From: Pelomonas sp041914785
GTDB taxonomy: Bacteria > Pseudomonadota > Gammaproteobacteria > Burkholderiales > Burkholderiaceae_C
Direction of reading: 5' to 3'
Length of the DNA stretch: 64,000 bases
Assembly (NCBI GenBank): GCA_041914785.1
Contig: JAYSCT010000002.1
Coordinates: 1 to 64,000, forward strand
The notes under the pieces were generated by a model, which saw only the letters and a program-made list of their open reading frames with translations, was not told the origin of the DNA and did no database searches. Below are positions 54,300 to 63,157 of this stretch, in pieces; positions within the stretch are counted from its first letter, which is position 1; each line of letters starts with the position of its first letter. The position numbers were made by a program, and so were the translations under genes.

Positions 54300-55452
54300 C
54301 GGCCGGGCCGGCCGGCCGCGGCCGGCGCTGGATGCCCAGCAGCAGCGCCAGCCCCGGCACGCGCCGTGCGCCCAGGTAGGCCAGCGCGCAGACCGCGAAG
54401 GTCAGCACGATCAGCAGCACGGCTTCCAGGCCCCAGGGCAGCGCCAGCGGCTTCAGCGCCTGCGTCAGCAGCACGATGACGCTCTGGTGCAGGATGTAGA
54501 GGCAGAACACCGCCGCGGCCGCCTGGCGCAGCCCCGGTGTCTCGCGCGGGAAGGCGCGCTGTGCCCAGCCACAGCAGGCGACGATGGACCACCACGTCAG
54601 CGCGCCGCGCAGCGTGCGGGCGGCCACCAGCACGGCGTCGGGCGGCGACGCGTCCGCGTAGCGGGCATTGAACACCAGCAACGCGGCCCAGGTCGCCAGC
54701 GACACGCCCAGCGCCACCCAGCGCAGCCGCAGCGCGGCCGGCCACAGGCCCTGCGCCAGCGGCGTGCGGCTGGCCCAGCCGATGGCGAACACGTAGCCGT
54801 ACTGCAGGTGGTTGTAGAGGTCGTGCACCAGGTCGTGCGTCGATGGCCAGTGCGGCATGACGAAGATTCGCAGCAGCGCCAGCGGCACCGCGGGCGCCAG
54901 CAGCCAGGCCCAGGCAGGCAGCTCGACGGCGCGCGGCTTCAGCCGCAGCGATGCAAGCGCCGCCCCCGCCACCGCGTAGACCCACAGGTAGGGCAGGAAC
55001 CACAGGTGGTTCCAGGTCGGCACGACCATGCAGTCGTCGCCGCGGCAGTAGCGGCCGCTGCGCAGGTAGGCGGCCCAGAAGTCCAGATAGCCGCCGTCGC
55101 CGGGCAGCTGCGCGGGCACCTTGGTCAGCACCTCGAAGTAGGCCTGCGGCGTGACGATGACGGCCATGCCGAACAGCAGCGGCAGCAGCAGGCGCCGCGA
55201 GCGGTCCTTCAGCGTGCCAAGCGCGCCGCGCTTCGCGAACAGGCCGTGGCAGGCCGCGCCGGCGATGAGGAACAGCAGCGACAGCCGCCACGGCGAACTG
55301 AGCTGCATGAAGGGCTCCAGCGCGGCGCTGGCGGCGGGGCTTTTCACGTGCCAGTCCCAGGTCACGTAGTACATGCCGACGTGGTACGGGATCAGCAGCG
55401 CGAAGGCAGCGACGCGCAGGCCGTCGAGAAAAGGCAGGCGTGGTGTGTTCAT
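54277..55452 (-). CDS. Acyltransferase 3 family membrane protein (OpgC-like)
   Basis: 391 residues, about ten helices. The family start LPFLDGLRVAAFALLIPYHVG and later HLWFLPYLWVYAV and LYILHQSVIVLL match acyltransferase-3 proteins that acylate exopolysaccharides, glucans or lipids in the inner membrane. A LytTR response regulator and histidine kinase lie upstream in the same direction, suggesting they control it. Overlaps the cyanophycinase gene 3' end by 23 bases. Confidence 0.87.
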   Translation of the reverse strand: MNTPRLPFLDGLRVAAFALLIPYHVGMYYVTWDWHVKSPAASAALEPFMQLSSPWRLSLLFLIAGAACHGLFAKRGALGTLKDRSRRLLLPLLFGMAVIVTPQAYFEVLTKVPAQLPGDGGYLDFWAAYLRSGRYCRGDDCMVVPTWNHLWFLPYLWVYAVAGAALASLRLKPRAVELPAWAWLLAPAVPLALLRIFVMPHWPSTHDLVHDLYNHLQYGYVFAIGWASRTPLAQGLWPAALRLRWVALGVSLATWAALLVFNARYADASPPDAVLVAARTLRGALTWWSIVACCGWAQRAFPRETPGLRQAAAAVFCLYILHQSVIVLLTQALKPLALPWGLEAVLLIVLTFAVCALAYLGARRVPGLALLLGIQRRPRPAGPAVSSAAPA

Positions 55453-55512
55453 GGCCCGCAGCTTCGCCGGCCCGGCCGCGCCGCGCGACGGCGGCGGGGC
55501 GAGTTGCGGGCG

Positions 55513-56205
55513 CTATGGGGCGAACGCGTCCAGCACGTCGCGGTAGCCGCGCGACACGCGCAGCACCTCGCCGCAGGCGAGCGTCAGCAGCGCCTCGCCG
55601 CTGCCCAGCCGTTCGATGCGCTGCACATGCGCCGGGTTGACGGCATGGCTGCGGTGCACGCGCAGGAAGCGCGCGGCCCAGCCTGGCCGGGCCAGCGCGT
55701 CGGCCAGCGTGGCGCGCTCCAGCAGGCAGCGCGGCGGCAGATGCAGCTCGATGTAGTTGTCGGCCGCAGAGATCCACGGCACGTCGGCCAGCGTCACGCG
55801 CTCGCCGCCCACCCACCATTCGCCCACCGGCGCGCTCGGCTGCGCCAGGCGCTCGCGCACGCGGGCCAGCGCGGCGGCCAGGCGTTCGGGCGTGTAGGGC
55901 TTGAGCAGGTAGTCCAGCGCCGCCAGCTCGAAAGCCTGCAGCGCGTGCTCGGCGTGCGCGGTCGAGAAGATGACGCTGCGCACGCCCCGCTCGCGCAGCG
56001 CGGCGGCCAGCTGCACGCCGTTGCCGCCGGGCATCTCGATGTCCAGCAGCGCGAGGTCGGGCGGCGCGGCGAGCGTCTGCACCAGGGCCAGCGCGGCCGG
56101 GGCGTCGGGGGCCTCCAGCAGTTCGGCCACGTCGGGCTCGGCGGCCAGCAGCCGGCGCAGCCGGGCGCGCGCGGCGGGCTCGTCGTCGACGATCAGGATG
56201 CGCAC
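55513..56205 (-). CDS. LytTR-family response regulator
   Basis: 230 residues. Receiver domain with phosphoacceptor in LALLDIEMPGGNG (D at ~55) preceded by IVDDEPAARARL, then a LytTR DNA-binding domain (ISAADNYIELHL and RVHRSHAVNPAHVQRIERL). Overlaps its kinase gene by 13 bases. It probably regulates the acyltransferase gene 60 bases downstream. Confidence 0.92.
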   Translation of the reverse strand: MRILIVDDEPAARARLRRLLAAEPDVAELLEAPDAPAALALVQTLAAPPDLALLDIEMPGGNGVQLAAALRERGVRSVIFSTAHAEHALQAFELAALDYLLKPYTPERLAAALARVRERLAQPSAPVGEWWVGGERVTLADVPWISAADNYIELHLPPRCLLERATLADALARPGWAARFLRVHRSHAVNPAHVQRIERLGSGEALLTLACGEVLRVSRGYRDVLDAFAP

Positions 56206-57239
56206 GGCAGCTCCACGACCAAGCTCATGCCACGGCCATCGGGCCCGAACCGAACGCTGGCTGCTGCACCGTAGCGCGCCGCCAACCGCTCGCGCACGTT
56301 GCGCAGGCCCAGGCCGCCGTCGGGGTCGGGCGGCGACTCGGGCACGGGCGTGTCGCCGTGGTTGCTGACCCGCAGCGTCAGGCGCTCGCCGTCACGCGCC
56401 GCCGCCACGACGACCTCGACGCGGCCGCGGTGCCGCGCCACATCGTGCTTGACGGCGTTCTCCACTGGCGCCAGCAGCAGCAGCGCCGGCAGCCGGCAGG
56501 CCAGCGCCGCATCATCGGCGTCGAGGCGCACCACCAGCCGCTCGGGGCCGAAGCGCGCCTGCATCAGCGCGAGGAAGGGCTCGACCAGCGCCAGCTCCTC
56601 GCGCAGCGTGTGCTCGGCGCGCTGCTGCGCGGCCAGCGTCTGGCGCAGCAGGTCGGCCAGCTGGCACAGCAGCCGGTCGGCGCGGGGCACGTCCTCGTAC
56701 ATGACCGACGAGATCAGGTTCAGCGTGTTGAACAGGAAGTGCGGCTGCACCTGGTCGGCCAGGCGCGCCAGGCGCACCTCGGCCAGCTCGCGGCGCGCAC
56801 GCTCGGCCGCCTGGGCCATCCAGACGCCGCGCGAGATCAGGCAGAAGCTGAGGTAGCTCACCGCGTCCTTGCCGCCCTCGTAGACCAGCAGCGTGGGGAT
56901 GTCGTCGGGGTGGTAGCCCGCGCCCACGAGGGCATAGACCAGCAGCCGCAGGCCGAACATGCCGGCGATGTGCAGCACGCTGAAGACCGGCAGCGCCACC
57001 GCGTGCGCCAGCAGCTGCCGCGGCCAGGGCTGCCCCTGCAGCCGGCCGACGAGGGCGTGCACGCACAAGGCCAGCGCGCCGATGACGAAGACCGAGCTGT
57101 ACTCCCACAGGAAGGGCTCCCACGGCTGCGTGCCGCCGCCCAAGCGGTAGGCCTCCAGCGCCGACGCGCTGAGCAGCCCGCCGACGACGGTCAGCAGCGC
57201 GATGTAGGGCAGGCGCCAGCGGCGCGGCAGGATGGGCAT
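56193..57239 (-). CDS. Sensor histidine kinase of the LytS/AlgZ type
   Basis: 348 residues. Four N-terminal helices are followed by a His_kinase domain with QVQPHFLFNTLNLISSVMYED (phospho-His in PHFLFN) and an ATPase domain with VENAVKHDVARHRG and GGLGLRNVRERL. Such kinases pair with LytTR regulators, as here. The sensed signal is unknown. Confidence 0.92.
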   Translation of the reverse strand: MPILPRRWRLPYIALLTVVGGLLSASALEAYRLGGGTQPWEPFLWEYSSVFVIGALALCVHALVGRLQGQPWPRQLLAHAVALPVFSVLHIAGMFGLRLLVYALVGAGYHPDDIPTLLVYEGGKDAVSYLSFCLISRGVWMAQAAERARRELAEVRLARLADQVQPHFLFNTLNLISSVMYEDVPRADRLLCQLADLLRQTLAAQQRAEHTLREELALVEPFLALMQARFGPERLVVRLDADDAALACRLPALLLLAPVENAVKHDVARHRGRVEVVVAAARDGERLTLRVSNHGDTPVPESPPDPDGGLGLRNVRERLAARYGAAASVRFGPDGRGMSLVVELPCAS

Positions 57240-57369
57240 GCCGCAGTGTGCCCCGCCGCCGCGCCGCCGCCGGTGTCGTTCACCCCGGCAGCGGCGCCAT
57301 TCGCCCCCGGCCGCCCGTGGCTCCTAGACTCCGCATGCCGGCGCGCCTGCGCCGGCAGGAGGCCAGACC

Positions 57370-58521
57370 GTGCTGGACATGCTGGAGTTGCGCACCATCA
57401 GCGGCGTCACCGGGGTGATGGGCTGTCTGATGGCGCTGGTGATGTTCTTCCAGCGCCGCAGCTATCCGCCGTCCATCCGCGGCCTGGGCCACTGGACGGT
57501 GGCGCCGCTGCTGGCGTTCGCGTCGGCGCTGCTGTTCACGCTGCGGGGTGCGGTGCCGGCCCTGCTCTCCACCGGCCTGGCCAACGCGCTGATGTTCGCG
57601 GCGGCGGCGACCTTCCTGGCCGGCAGCTGCCGCTTCTTCGGGCAGCCGCTGTCCGCGCGGGCGACGGGACTGCTGTGGCTGGCCGGCGCGGCGGCGCTGC
57701 TGTTCATGAGCCTGTTCACCGGCGGCTACGGCTGGCGCGTGCTGTTCATGGGGGTGCTGCTGGGCGGCGTGGGCGCCTGGCATGCGGCCGTCGTCTGGCG
57801 CCAGCCGGTGCACAGCTTCGCGACGCGCTTCACCGGCACCGTGCTGGCGCTGACCAGCGCCATCATCCTGGCCCGCGCCGCCAGCGCGCCGTTCGCGCCG
57901 CCGCAGGAGGGCCTGTTCACGCCGGCACCGATGCAGGTCGTCTACTTGCTGGGCCTGGCCTTCGGCACGCTGCTGACCAGCATCGGCACGGTGCTGATGG
58001 CGTCGGAGCACCTGCGCCGGGAGCTGGAACGCCTCATCACGCACGACAGCCTGACGGGCGCGCTGACGCGCCGCGCGCTGTTCACGACGGGAGAGGCCGA
58101 GCTGGCGCGCGCACGGCGGCAGGGCCGGCCGCTGTCGGTGCTGATGCTGGACCTGGACCACTTCAAGCAGATCAACGACGAGCACGGCCACCGCGTGGGC
58201 GACCAGGTGCTGGTGGACTTCGTCGCCCGCGCGCTTGCGGTGCTGCGCCGCCCGGCCGTGCTGGGCCGCTACGGCGGCGAGGAGTTCGTCGCGCTGCTGC
58301 CGGACACCGACACGGCGCAGGCGCTGGCCGTGGCCGAGCGCATCCGCGCGAGCGCCGGCACCGACCCGGGCCTGCCGGCCTGCGCGGTCAGCATCGGCGT
58401 CGCGGGTGCGTTGCCGCAGGACTCGCTGGAAGCCCTCATCAACCGCGCCGACGCCGGCCTGTACGACGCCAAGGCCCAGGGGCGCAACCGCGTGGTGCAG
58501 CGCCCCGCCCCGGCAGGCTAG
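57370..58521 (+). CDS. Membrane diguanylate cyclase (GGDEF)
   Basis: 383 residues. Six or seven N-terminal helices (residues 1-205) and a C-terminal GGDEF domain: DLDHFKQINDEHGHRVGD and RYGGEEFVALLPDTDT, with intact GGEEF. An active cyclase is expected. The GTG at 57370 is the start because AGGAGG (57357-57362) lies seven bases upstream. Its stop is shared with the convergent small gene through CTAG (58518-58521). Confidence 0.9.
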   Translation: MLDMLELRTISGVTGVMGCLMALVMFFQRRSYPPSIRGLGHWTVAPLLAFASALLFTLRGAVPALLSTGLANALMFAAAATFLAGSCRFFGQPLSARATGLLWLAGAAALLFMSLFTGGYGWRVLFMGVLLGGVGAWHAAVVWRQPVHSFATRFTGTVLALTSAIILARAASAPFAPPQEGLFTPAPMQVVYLLGLAFGTLLTSIGTVLMASEHLRRELERLITHDSLTGALTRRALFTTGEAELARARRQGRPLSVLMLDLDHFKQINDEHGHRVGDQVLVDFVARALAVLRRPAVLGRYGGEEFVALLPDTDTAQALAVAERIRASAGTDPGLPACAVSIGVAGALPQDSLEALINRADAGLYDAKAQGRNRVVQRPAPAG

Positions 58522-58787
58522 CGCCTGGCCCGCGGCGGCTGCGACGCGGCGTGCTCGCCGCCGTCCACCAGGCTGCCGCGGCGCCCGGCGTCCAGCCCCG
58601 GCGTAGCGCGCAGGTCGGTGTCCACCTGGCCCTGGGCGAGATCGCGCGCGGCACGCCGGATGTGCGGGTCGGGCTGGGGATGCGTCGCGTCGGTCTGCTG
58701 GTCGCGCTCGTGCGGCAGTGACGGGCCGTCGGGCGCCACGGCGCCGCGTTGCGTGGTGGATTCCGGGCGGGAGGTGTGCGGCTTCAT
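58518..58787 (-). CDS. Small disordered protein (89 residues)
   Basis: Starts MKPHTSRPESTTQRG with AGGAG seven bases upstream, the reason for this start. Polar and rich in Pro, Asp, Arg and Gln; segments PDGPSLPHERDQQTDATHPQ and ARDLAQGQVDTDLRATPG look like a short protein family I have seen in Burkholderiales, with unknown function. No fold, signal or membrane helix. Its TAG stop overlaps the convergent cyclase stop (CTAG). Confidence 0.6.
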   Translation of the reverse strand: MKPHTSRPESTTQRGAVAPDGPSLPHERDQQTDATHPQPDPHIRRAARDLAQGQVDTDLRATPGLDAGRRGSLVDGGEHAASQPPRARR

Positions 58788-58947
58788 GGGGTTCTCCTGA
58801 GCTGGCATGGGCCGCACTGTGGGCGCGGCGCCGCGGCGCGCGTGTAGTCGCAGGCCGGCTCGCGGCGTGCGGCGGGGCGCCGTCCTACAGCGGGCGAAGA
58901 CGGCGTCCGGGCCGGCACTGCGCCGCCGCCGCCTATCATTGGCAGCC

Positions 58948-60078
58948 ATGACCGACACGCTCGCTTCCCCTGCCCCGCCCCGCGCCCCGACGCGCGGCGG
59001 CGATGCGCAGTGGGAGGGCGGCGGCCACCGCTGGCGGCTGGTGCTGAGCGGCGACTGGCGCGACGAGGCCCTCCCCGGCCCGCCGGCCGGCCTCACCGTG
59101 GCGGCGGGCACGCAGGTCGGCTTCGACGGGTCACGCCTGGCGCACTGGCAGCCGGCATTCGCCGCCTCGCTGTGGCAGCTGCTGGCGCCGCTGGCGCGGG
59201 GGGGCGTGACGCTGGACCTTGCCGGCCTGCCGCGCGGCCTGCAGCCGCTGCTGGGCCTGAGCCTGCCGCAGCCGGCGCCCGCCGCGCAGCCGGCGGCCGG
59301 CCCCGCCGACGACGGCCCGCCCCCGCCGTCCGACTCGCGCAAGACGCTGGTGTTCGTGGGCGAGCTGCTCGCCGCACTGGGCCGACTGGCGCGCGGCCGC
59401 ACCGCGATGCGGCTGAGCGACTGGCTGTGGCAGGTCGAGCAGACCGGGCCGCGCAGCCTGCCCATCGTGCTGCTGGTGGCCACGCTGGTGGGCCTCATCG
59501 TCGCCTACATGGGCGCGGAGCAGCTGCAGCGCTTCGGTGCGCAGAGCTTCATCGCCAACCTCGTCACCATCGGCGTGGTGCGCGAGATCGCGGCGCTGGT
59601 GGTGGGCATCGTGCTGGCGGGGCGCGTCGGCGCGGCCTTCGCGGCGCAGATCGGCAGCATGCGCGCCGGCGAGGAGATCGATGCGCTGACGACGCTGGGC
59701 GTGGACCCGGTGGAGCACCTGGTGCTGCCGCGCATGCTGGCGCTGCTGGTCACGGGCCCGCTGCTGACGCTGTGCGCCGGCCTGGCCGGGCTGGCCGTGG
59801 GCGGCGCGGTGGCCGTGGGCCTGTACGACGTACCGGCGATGGCCTACCTGAGCACGACGCGCGAGGCGCTGTCGGGCTGGGACCTGTTCGTCGGGCTGCT
59901 CAAGGGCAGCGTGTACGCGGTGCTCGTCGCGCTGGCCGGCTGCCGCCAGGGCCTGAACGCGGGCCGCAGCGCGCAGGCGGTGGGCGAGGCGACGACCGCG
60001 GCCGTCGTGCAGGCCATCGTGTGGATGGTGGTGGCCGCCTCGGCGCTCACCGTGATCTTCCAGCGGCTGGGACTATGA
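58948..60078 (+). CDS. MlaE-type lipid ABC transporter permease with N-terminal STAS-like region
   Basis: 376 residues. The N-terminal ~140 residues read like a degenerate STAS domain (HRWRLVLSGDWRDEA, GVTLDLAGLPRGL). The rest is an MlaE/Ttg2B-like permease with GLIVAYMGAEQLQRFGAQ, GRVGAAFAAQIGSMRAGEEI and ALTTLGVDPVEHLVLPRMLAL. It moves phospholipids between inner and outer membranes. First gene of a four-gene operon; the next ATG overlaps its stop (ATGA). Confidence 0.87.
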   Translation: MTDTLASPAPPRAPTRGGDAQWEGGGHRWRLVLSGDWRDEALPGPPAGLTVAAGTQVGFDGSRLAHWQPAFAASLWQLLAPLARGGVTLDLAGLPRGLQPLLGLSLPQPAPAAQPAAGPADDGPPPPSDSRKTLVFVGELLAALGRLARGRTAMRLSDWLWQVEQTGPRSLPIVLLVATLVGLIVAYMGAEQLQRFGAQSFIANLVTIGVVREIAALVVGIVLAGRVGAAFAAQIGSMRAGEEIDALTTLGVDPVEHLVLPRMLALLVTGPLLTLCAGLAGLAVGGAVAVGLYDVPAMAYLSTTREALSGWDLFVGLLKGSVYAVLVALAGCRQGLNAGRSAQAVGEATTAAVVQAIVWMVVAASALTVIFQRLGL

Positions 60079-60890
60079 GCCCCGTGTCCGATCGAGCGCC
60101 ACTGGACGCGGGCCGGCCTGCGAACGGCCCGCAGGCGCACGAGGTGCTGATGCGCGTGGACAACCTCAGCCTGCATGCCGGCGGCCGCGAGCTGCAGCAC
60201 GGCCTGACGTTCGACGTGCGCGCCGGCGAGGTGCTCGCCATCTGCGGCGCCAGCGGCTGCGGCAAGAGCACGCTGCTGCGTCACATGATCGGGCTGCAGA
60301 CGCCCGAGGTGGGCACCGTCACCTGGGTGGCCGGCGGCGAGGCGCGTGATGTGCACGGCGACGACCCGCCGCGGCGCGAGATCGGCGTGGCCTTCCAGGC
60401 TGGTGCGCTCTGGAGCAGCATGAGCGTCGGCGAGAACCTGATGCTGCCGCTGGAGCTCTACACCGAGCTGGACGAGGCGCAGCGCGAGCAGCAGGCCCGC
60501 TTCAAGCTGGCACTGGCCGGGCTGGCCGACCCGGCCACCTTCGACGCCGAGCCGTCGTCGCTGTCGGGCGGCATGAGGAAGCGCGCGGCCATCGCGCGCG
60601 CGCTGATGCTGGACCCGCCGCTGCTGTGCCTGGACGAGCCCTCCGCCGGCCTGGACCCGCTGACGTCGGCGCGGCTGGACGACCTCATCAAGCGGCTGAA
60701 GACCGACGTCGGCACCGCCATCGTGCTCGTGACCCACGAGCTGGACAGCCTGTTCGCAGTGGCCGACCGGCTGCTGTTCCTGGACGTGCAGGCCCGCACC
60801 GCGACCGCGCTGGGCCCGCCGGCCGAGCTGCGCGACCACGGGCCCGACGCCGTCCGCGAGTTCCTCAACCGTGGCGAGGTCCCGGCATGA
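60075..60890 (+). CDS. MlaF-type lipid ABC transporter ATP-binding protein
   Basis: 271 residues. Walker A CGASGCGKSTLLRHMIG, signature SLSGGMRKRAAIARAL, Walker B PLLCLDEPSAGLDP, H-loop LVTHELDSLF. The MRKR after the signature is usual for MlaF. Energises the partner permease. Overlaps both neighbours by four bases. Confidence 0.92.
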   Translation: MSPVSDRAPLDAGRPANGPQAHEVLMRVDNLSLHAGGRELQHGLTFDVRAGEVLAICGASGCGKSTLLRHMIGLQTPEVGTVTWVAGGEARDVHGDDPPRREIGVAFQAGALWSSMSVGENLMLPLELYTELDEAQREQQARFKLALAGLADPATFDAEPSSLSGGMRKRAAIARALMLDPPLLCLDEPSAGLDPLTSARLDDLIKRLKTDVGTAIVLVTHELDSLFAVADRLLFLDVQARTATALGPPAELRDHGPDAVREFLNRGEVPA

Positions 60891-61972
60891 AGCGCCATCG
60901 CGCCAACCCCCTGTTCATCGGCGGCTTCGTCGTCGCCGCGCTGGCCATCCTGGCCGTGGCCCTCATCGCGCTGCCCGGCCTGCACTGGTTCAAGCGCCCC
61001 GAGCGCGTGGTGATGTTCTTCTCCGGCTCCGTGTTCGGGCTGCAGAAGGGCGCGCCGGTGGTGTTCCGCGGCGTGCGCATCGGCGACGTGACCGATATCA
61101 GCGTGCACTACGACAGCACGCGGGACAGCTTCGCCATCCCCGTCGTCGCGCAGCTGGACGCCGACGCCGTGCGCGGCCTGGACGGCCGCATGGGCAACGA
61201 CGACATCGCCCATGCGCTGCCCACGCTGATCGCGCGCGGCCTCAGCGCGCAGCTGGGCACGCAGAGCCTGGTGACCGGCCAGCTCTACGTGGACCTGGAC
61301 TTCCGCACCAAGCCGCGCGGCACGCTGCACGGCGGCTACAAGGGCGAGGCCACGGAGATCCCGACCAGCGCCACCGCCTTCCAGGCGCTGAAGAACCAGC
61401 TGGAAAGCGTGGACCTGCGCAAGATCCTGGACGACCTCAGCCAGATCGCTGCATCGGCCAAGTCGCTGGTGGCCGCGCCGGAGCTCAAGCAGGGCATGCA
61501 GGACTTCGCCGCCACGGCGGCCCACGCGCGGCGGCTGGCCGCCGAGCTGGACCGCCGGGCCGTGCCGCTGACGCGCGGCGCCGAGTCGGCACTGGCCAGC
61601 GTGGACCGGGCCGGCGGCAAGGTCTCCACCGCCGCCGACAAGCTGGGCGACGGTGCCGACAAGGCCGGCGCGCTGCTGGACCCGAAGGGCGCCGTCGTGC
61701 GCGACCTGCAGCACGCCATGAACGAGCTGGCCCAGGCCAGCAGCGCGCTGCGCGAGGCCGCCGACACCGACGGCCCGCTGCTGCAGCAGACCGAACGCAC
61801 GCTGCGCGAGCTGTCGCAGGCTGCCCGCACGCTGCGGCAGCTGGCCCGGTCGCTGGACGCCCAGCCGCAGCAGCTGCTGCTGGGCCGCCAGCCGGACGCC
61901 GGCCTGCCGGCCACCGCGCCGCCACCCGCCAAGGACCTCGCCCAGGATCTCGCCAAGGAGCCCGCACGATGA
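60887..61972 (+). CDS. MCE/MlaD-family lipid-binding protein
   Basis: 361 residues: one N-terminal anchor helix (PLFIGGFVVAALAILAVALI), an MCE domain (VFGLQKGAPVVFRGVRIGDV, then LVTGQLYVDLDF), and a long helical C-terminal region (from ~190) rich in Ala, Leu and Asp. The MCE domain forms a ring that holds lipid; the tail may be a tunnel-forming helix bundle. Length exceeds MlaD (~180), closer to PqiB-like single-MCE proteins. Confidence 0.88.
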   Translation: MKRHRANPLFIGGFVVAALAILAVALIALPGLHWFKRPERVVMFFSGSVFGLQKGAPVVFRGVRIGDVTDISVHYDSTRDSFAIPVVAQLDADAVRGLDGRMGNDDIAHALPTLIARGLSAQLGTQSLVTGQLYVDLDFRTKPRGTLHGGYKGEATEIPTSATAFQALKNQLESVDLRKILDDLSQIAASAKSLVAAPELKQGMQDFAATAAHARRLAAELDRRAVPLTRGAESALASVDRAGGKVSTAADKLGDGADKAGALLDPKGAVVRDLQHAMNELAQASSALREAADTDGPLLQQTERTLRELSQAARTLRQLARSLDAQPQQLLLGRQPDAGLPATAPPPAKDLAQDLAKEPAR

Positions 61973-62589
61973 CCGCTTCCCTGTCCACCCTGCCGCGCCG
62001 CGGCCTGCTGCTGGGCCTGGCCGCCGCCGCGCTGGCCGGCTGCGCGCACCGCGGCGCACCGGCCCGCCGCCTGTACGGCCTGACCGGGCTGCCGCCGCTG
62101 CCCGACGACGCCCGCCCCGGCCGCGACAACCGCGCCTGGGTGCTGGGCCCGCAGGTGGCCCTGCCCGAGCTGCTGGACCGCGACGAGATCCTCGTGGCCT
62201 CGGGCAGCGCCGGCCTGGCGCCATTGCCCGAGGCCCGCTGGGCCGAACCGCTGCGCGACGCGCTGCCCCGGCTGCTGGCGGAAGACCTGGCGCGGCTGCG
62301 CCAGCCCTACCCCGTGGCGCTGGGCAAGCCGCAGGCCCCGGCCGGCGAGTCGCTGCGACTGGTGGTGCGCGTGGACGAATGGCTGGCCCGGCCGGACGCC
62401 GCCGGCCTGCGGCTGGCGCTGCGCGCACGCTGGCACTGGCTGCCGCTGCAGGCCCCGGCCGACACGCCGCTGCCCGCCCCCGGCAGCGCCGACCTGGCGC
62501 TGCCCTGCGCCGCGCAGGCGGATGCGCTGGCCGAGGCCTACCGGCGCAGCGTGACCGCGCTGGCGGCGCGTATCGTCGCGTCGTCCTGA
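61969..62589 (+). CDS. ABC-type transport auxiliary lipoprotein (PqiC-like)
   Basis: 206 residues. Signal with lipobox (LGLAAAALAGCAHRG). The body follows the PqiC/ABC-aux pattern (RLYGLTGLPPLP, RLVVRVDEWLARPD, ARWHWLPLQ). An outer-membrane lipoprotein that likely completes the lipid path across the periplasm with the MCE protein. Its ATG overlaps the previous stop (ATGA). Confidence 0.8.
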   Translation: MTASLSTLPRRGLLLGLAAAALAGCAHRGAPARRLYGLTGLPPLPDDARPGRDNRAWVLGPQVALPELLDRDEILVASGSAGLAPLPEARWAEPLRDALPRLLAEDLARLRQPYPVALGKPQAPAGESLRLVVRVDEWLARPDAAGLRLALRARWHWLPLQAPADTPLPAPGSADLALPCAAQADALAEAYRRSVTALAARIVASS

Positions 62590-62608
62590 CCCCTTCGCCG
62601 AAACCGCC

Positions 62609-63157
62609 ATGCACCGCCTGACCCGCCTGCTCCTCCTCGCCGCCACCGCGGCCTGCACCGCCTGCGGCACGCCCGGCGCCGGCCAGCCGCCGCTGCCCAC
62701 CGTGCCCCGGGTGGACCTGGCCCGCTACGCCGGCAGCTGGTACGAGATCGCGCTGCTGCCCAACCGCTTCCAGAAGCAGTGCGTGGCCGACACGCAGGCC
62801 ACCTACCGGCTCGACGGCGACCGCGTGGCGGTGCTGAACCGCTGCCGCACCGCCGACGGCCGCGTGGAGGACATCCAGGGCCACGCCAAGGTCGTGCCCG
62901 ACAGCGGCAACGCCAAGCTGCGCGTGAGCTTCTTCTGGCCCATCTACGGCGACTACTGGATCGTGGCGCTGGACCCGGACTACCGCCACGTGCTGGTGGG
63001 CACCCCGGACCGCGGCTACGCCTGGGTGCTGTCGCGCACGCCGCAGCTGGACGAGACGGTGTTGAACGGGCTGCTGGACCGCGCCGCGGCGCTGGGCTTC
63101 GATCGCGGCGCGTTCAGGCGGACGCCGCAGACCCGCCCCCTGCCCGCGGCCTCCTAG
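62609..63157 (+). CDS. Bacterial lipocalin (Blc-like) lipoprotein
   Basis: 182 residues. Signal with lipobox (TAACTACGTPG), the lipocalin GxW motif in YAGSWYEIALLPNRFQKQC, DYWIVALDPDYRHVLVGTP and RDRGYAWVLSRTP. Bacterial lipocalins sit in the outer membrane and bind lysophospholipids or fatty acids. It follows the lipid transport operon by 20 bases. Its TAG stop overlaps the convergent dabA-like stop (CTAG at 63154-63157). Confidence 0.9.
   Translation: MHRLTRLLLLAATAACTACGTPGAGQPPLPTVPRVDLARYAGSWYEIALLPNRFQKQCVADTQATYRLDGDRVAVLNRCRTADGRVEDIQGHAKVVPDSGNAKLRVSFFWPIYGDYWIVALDPDYRHVLVGTPDRGYAWVLSRTPQLDETVLNGLLDRAAALGFDRGAFRRTPQTRPLPAAS

Noticed and set aside
55498..55520. 14-base match CCCCATAGCGCCCG (complement here) with the left arm of the element at 22699, both at a TAG stop
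   Set aside because: A shared 14-mer is expected by chance in 64 kb of this composition; no inverted partner or longer match exists here.
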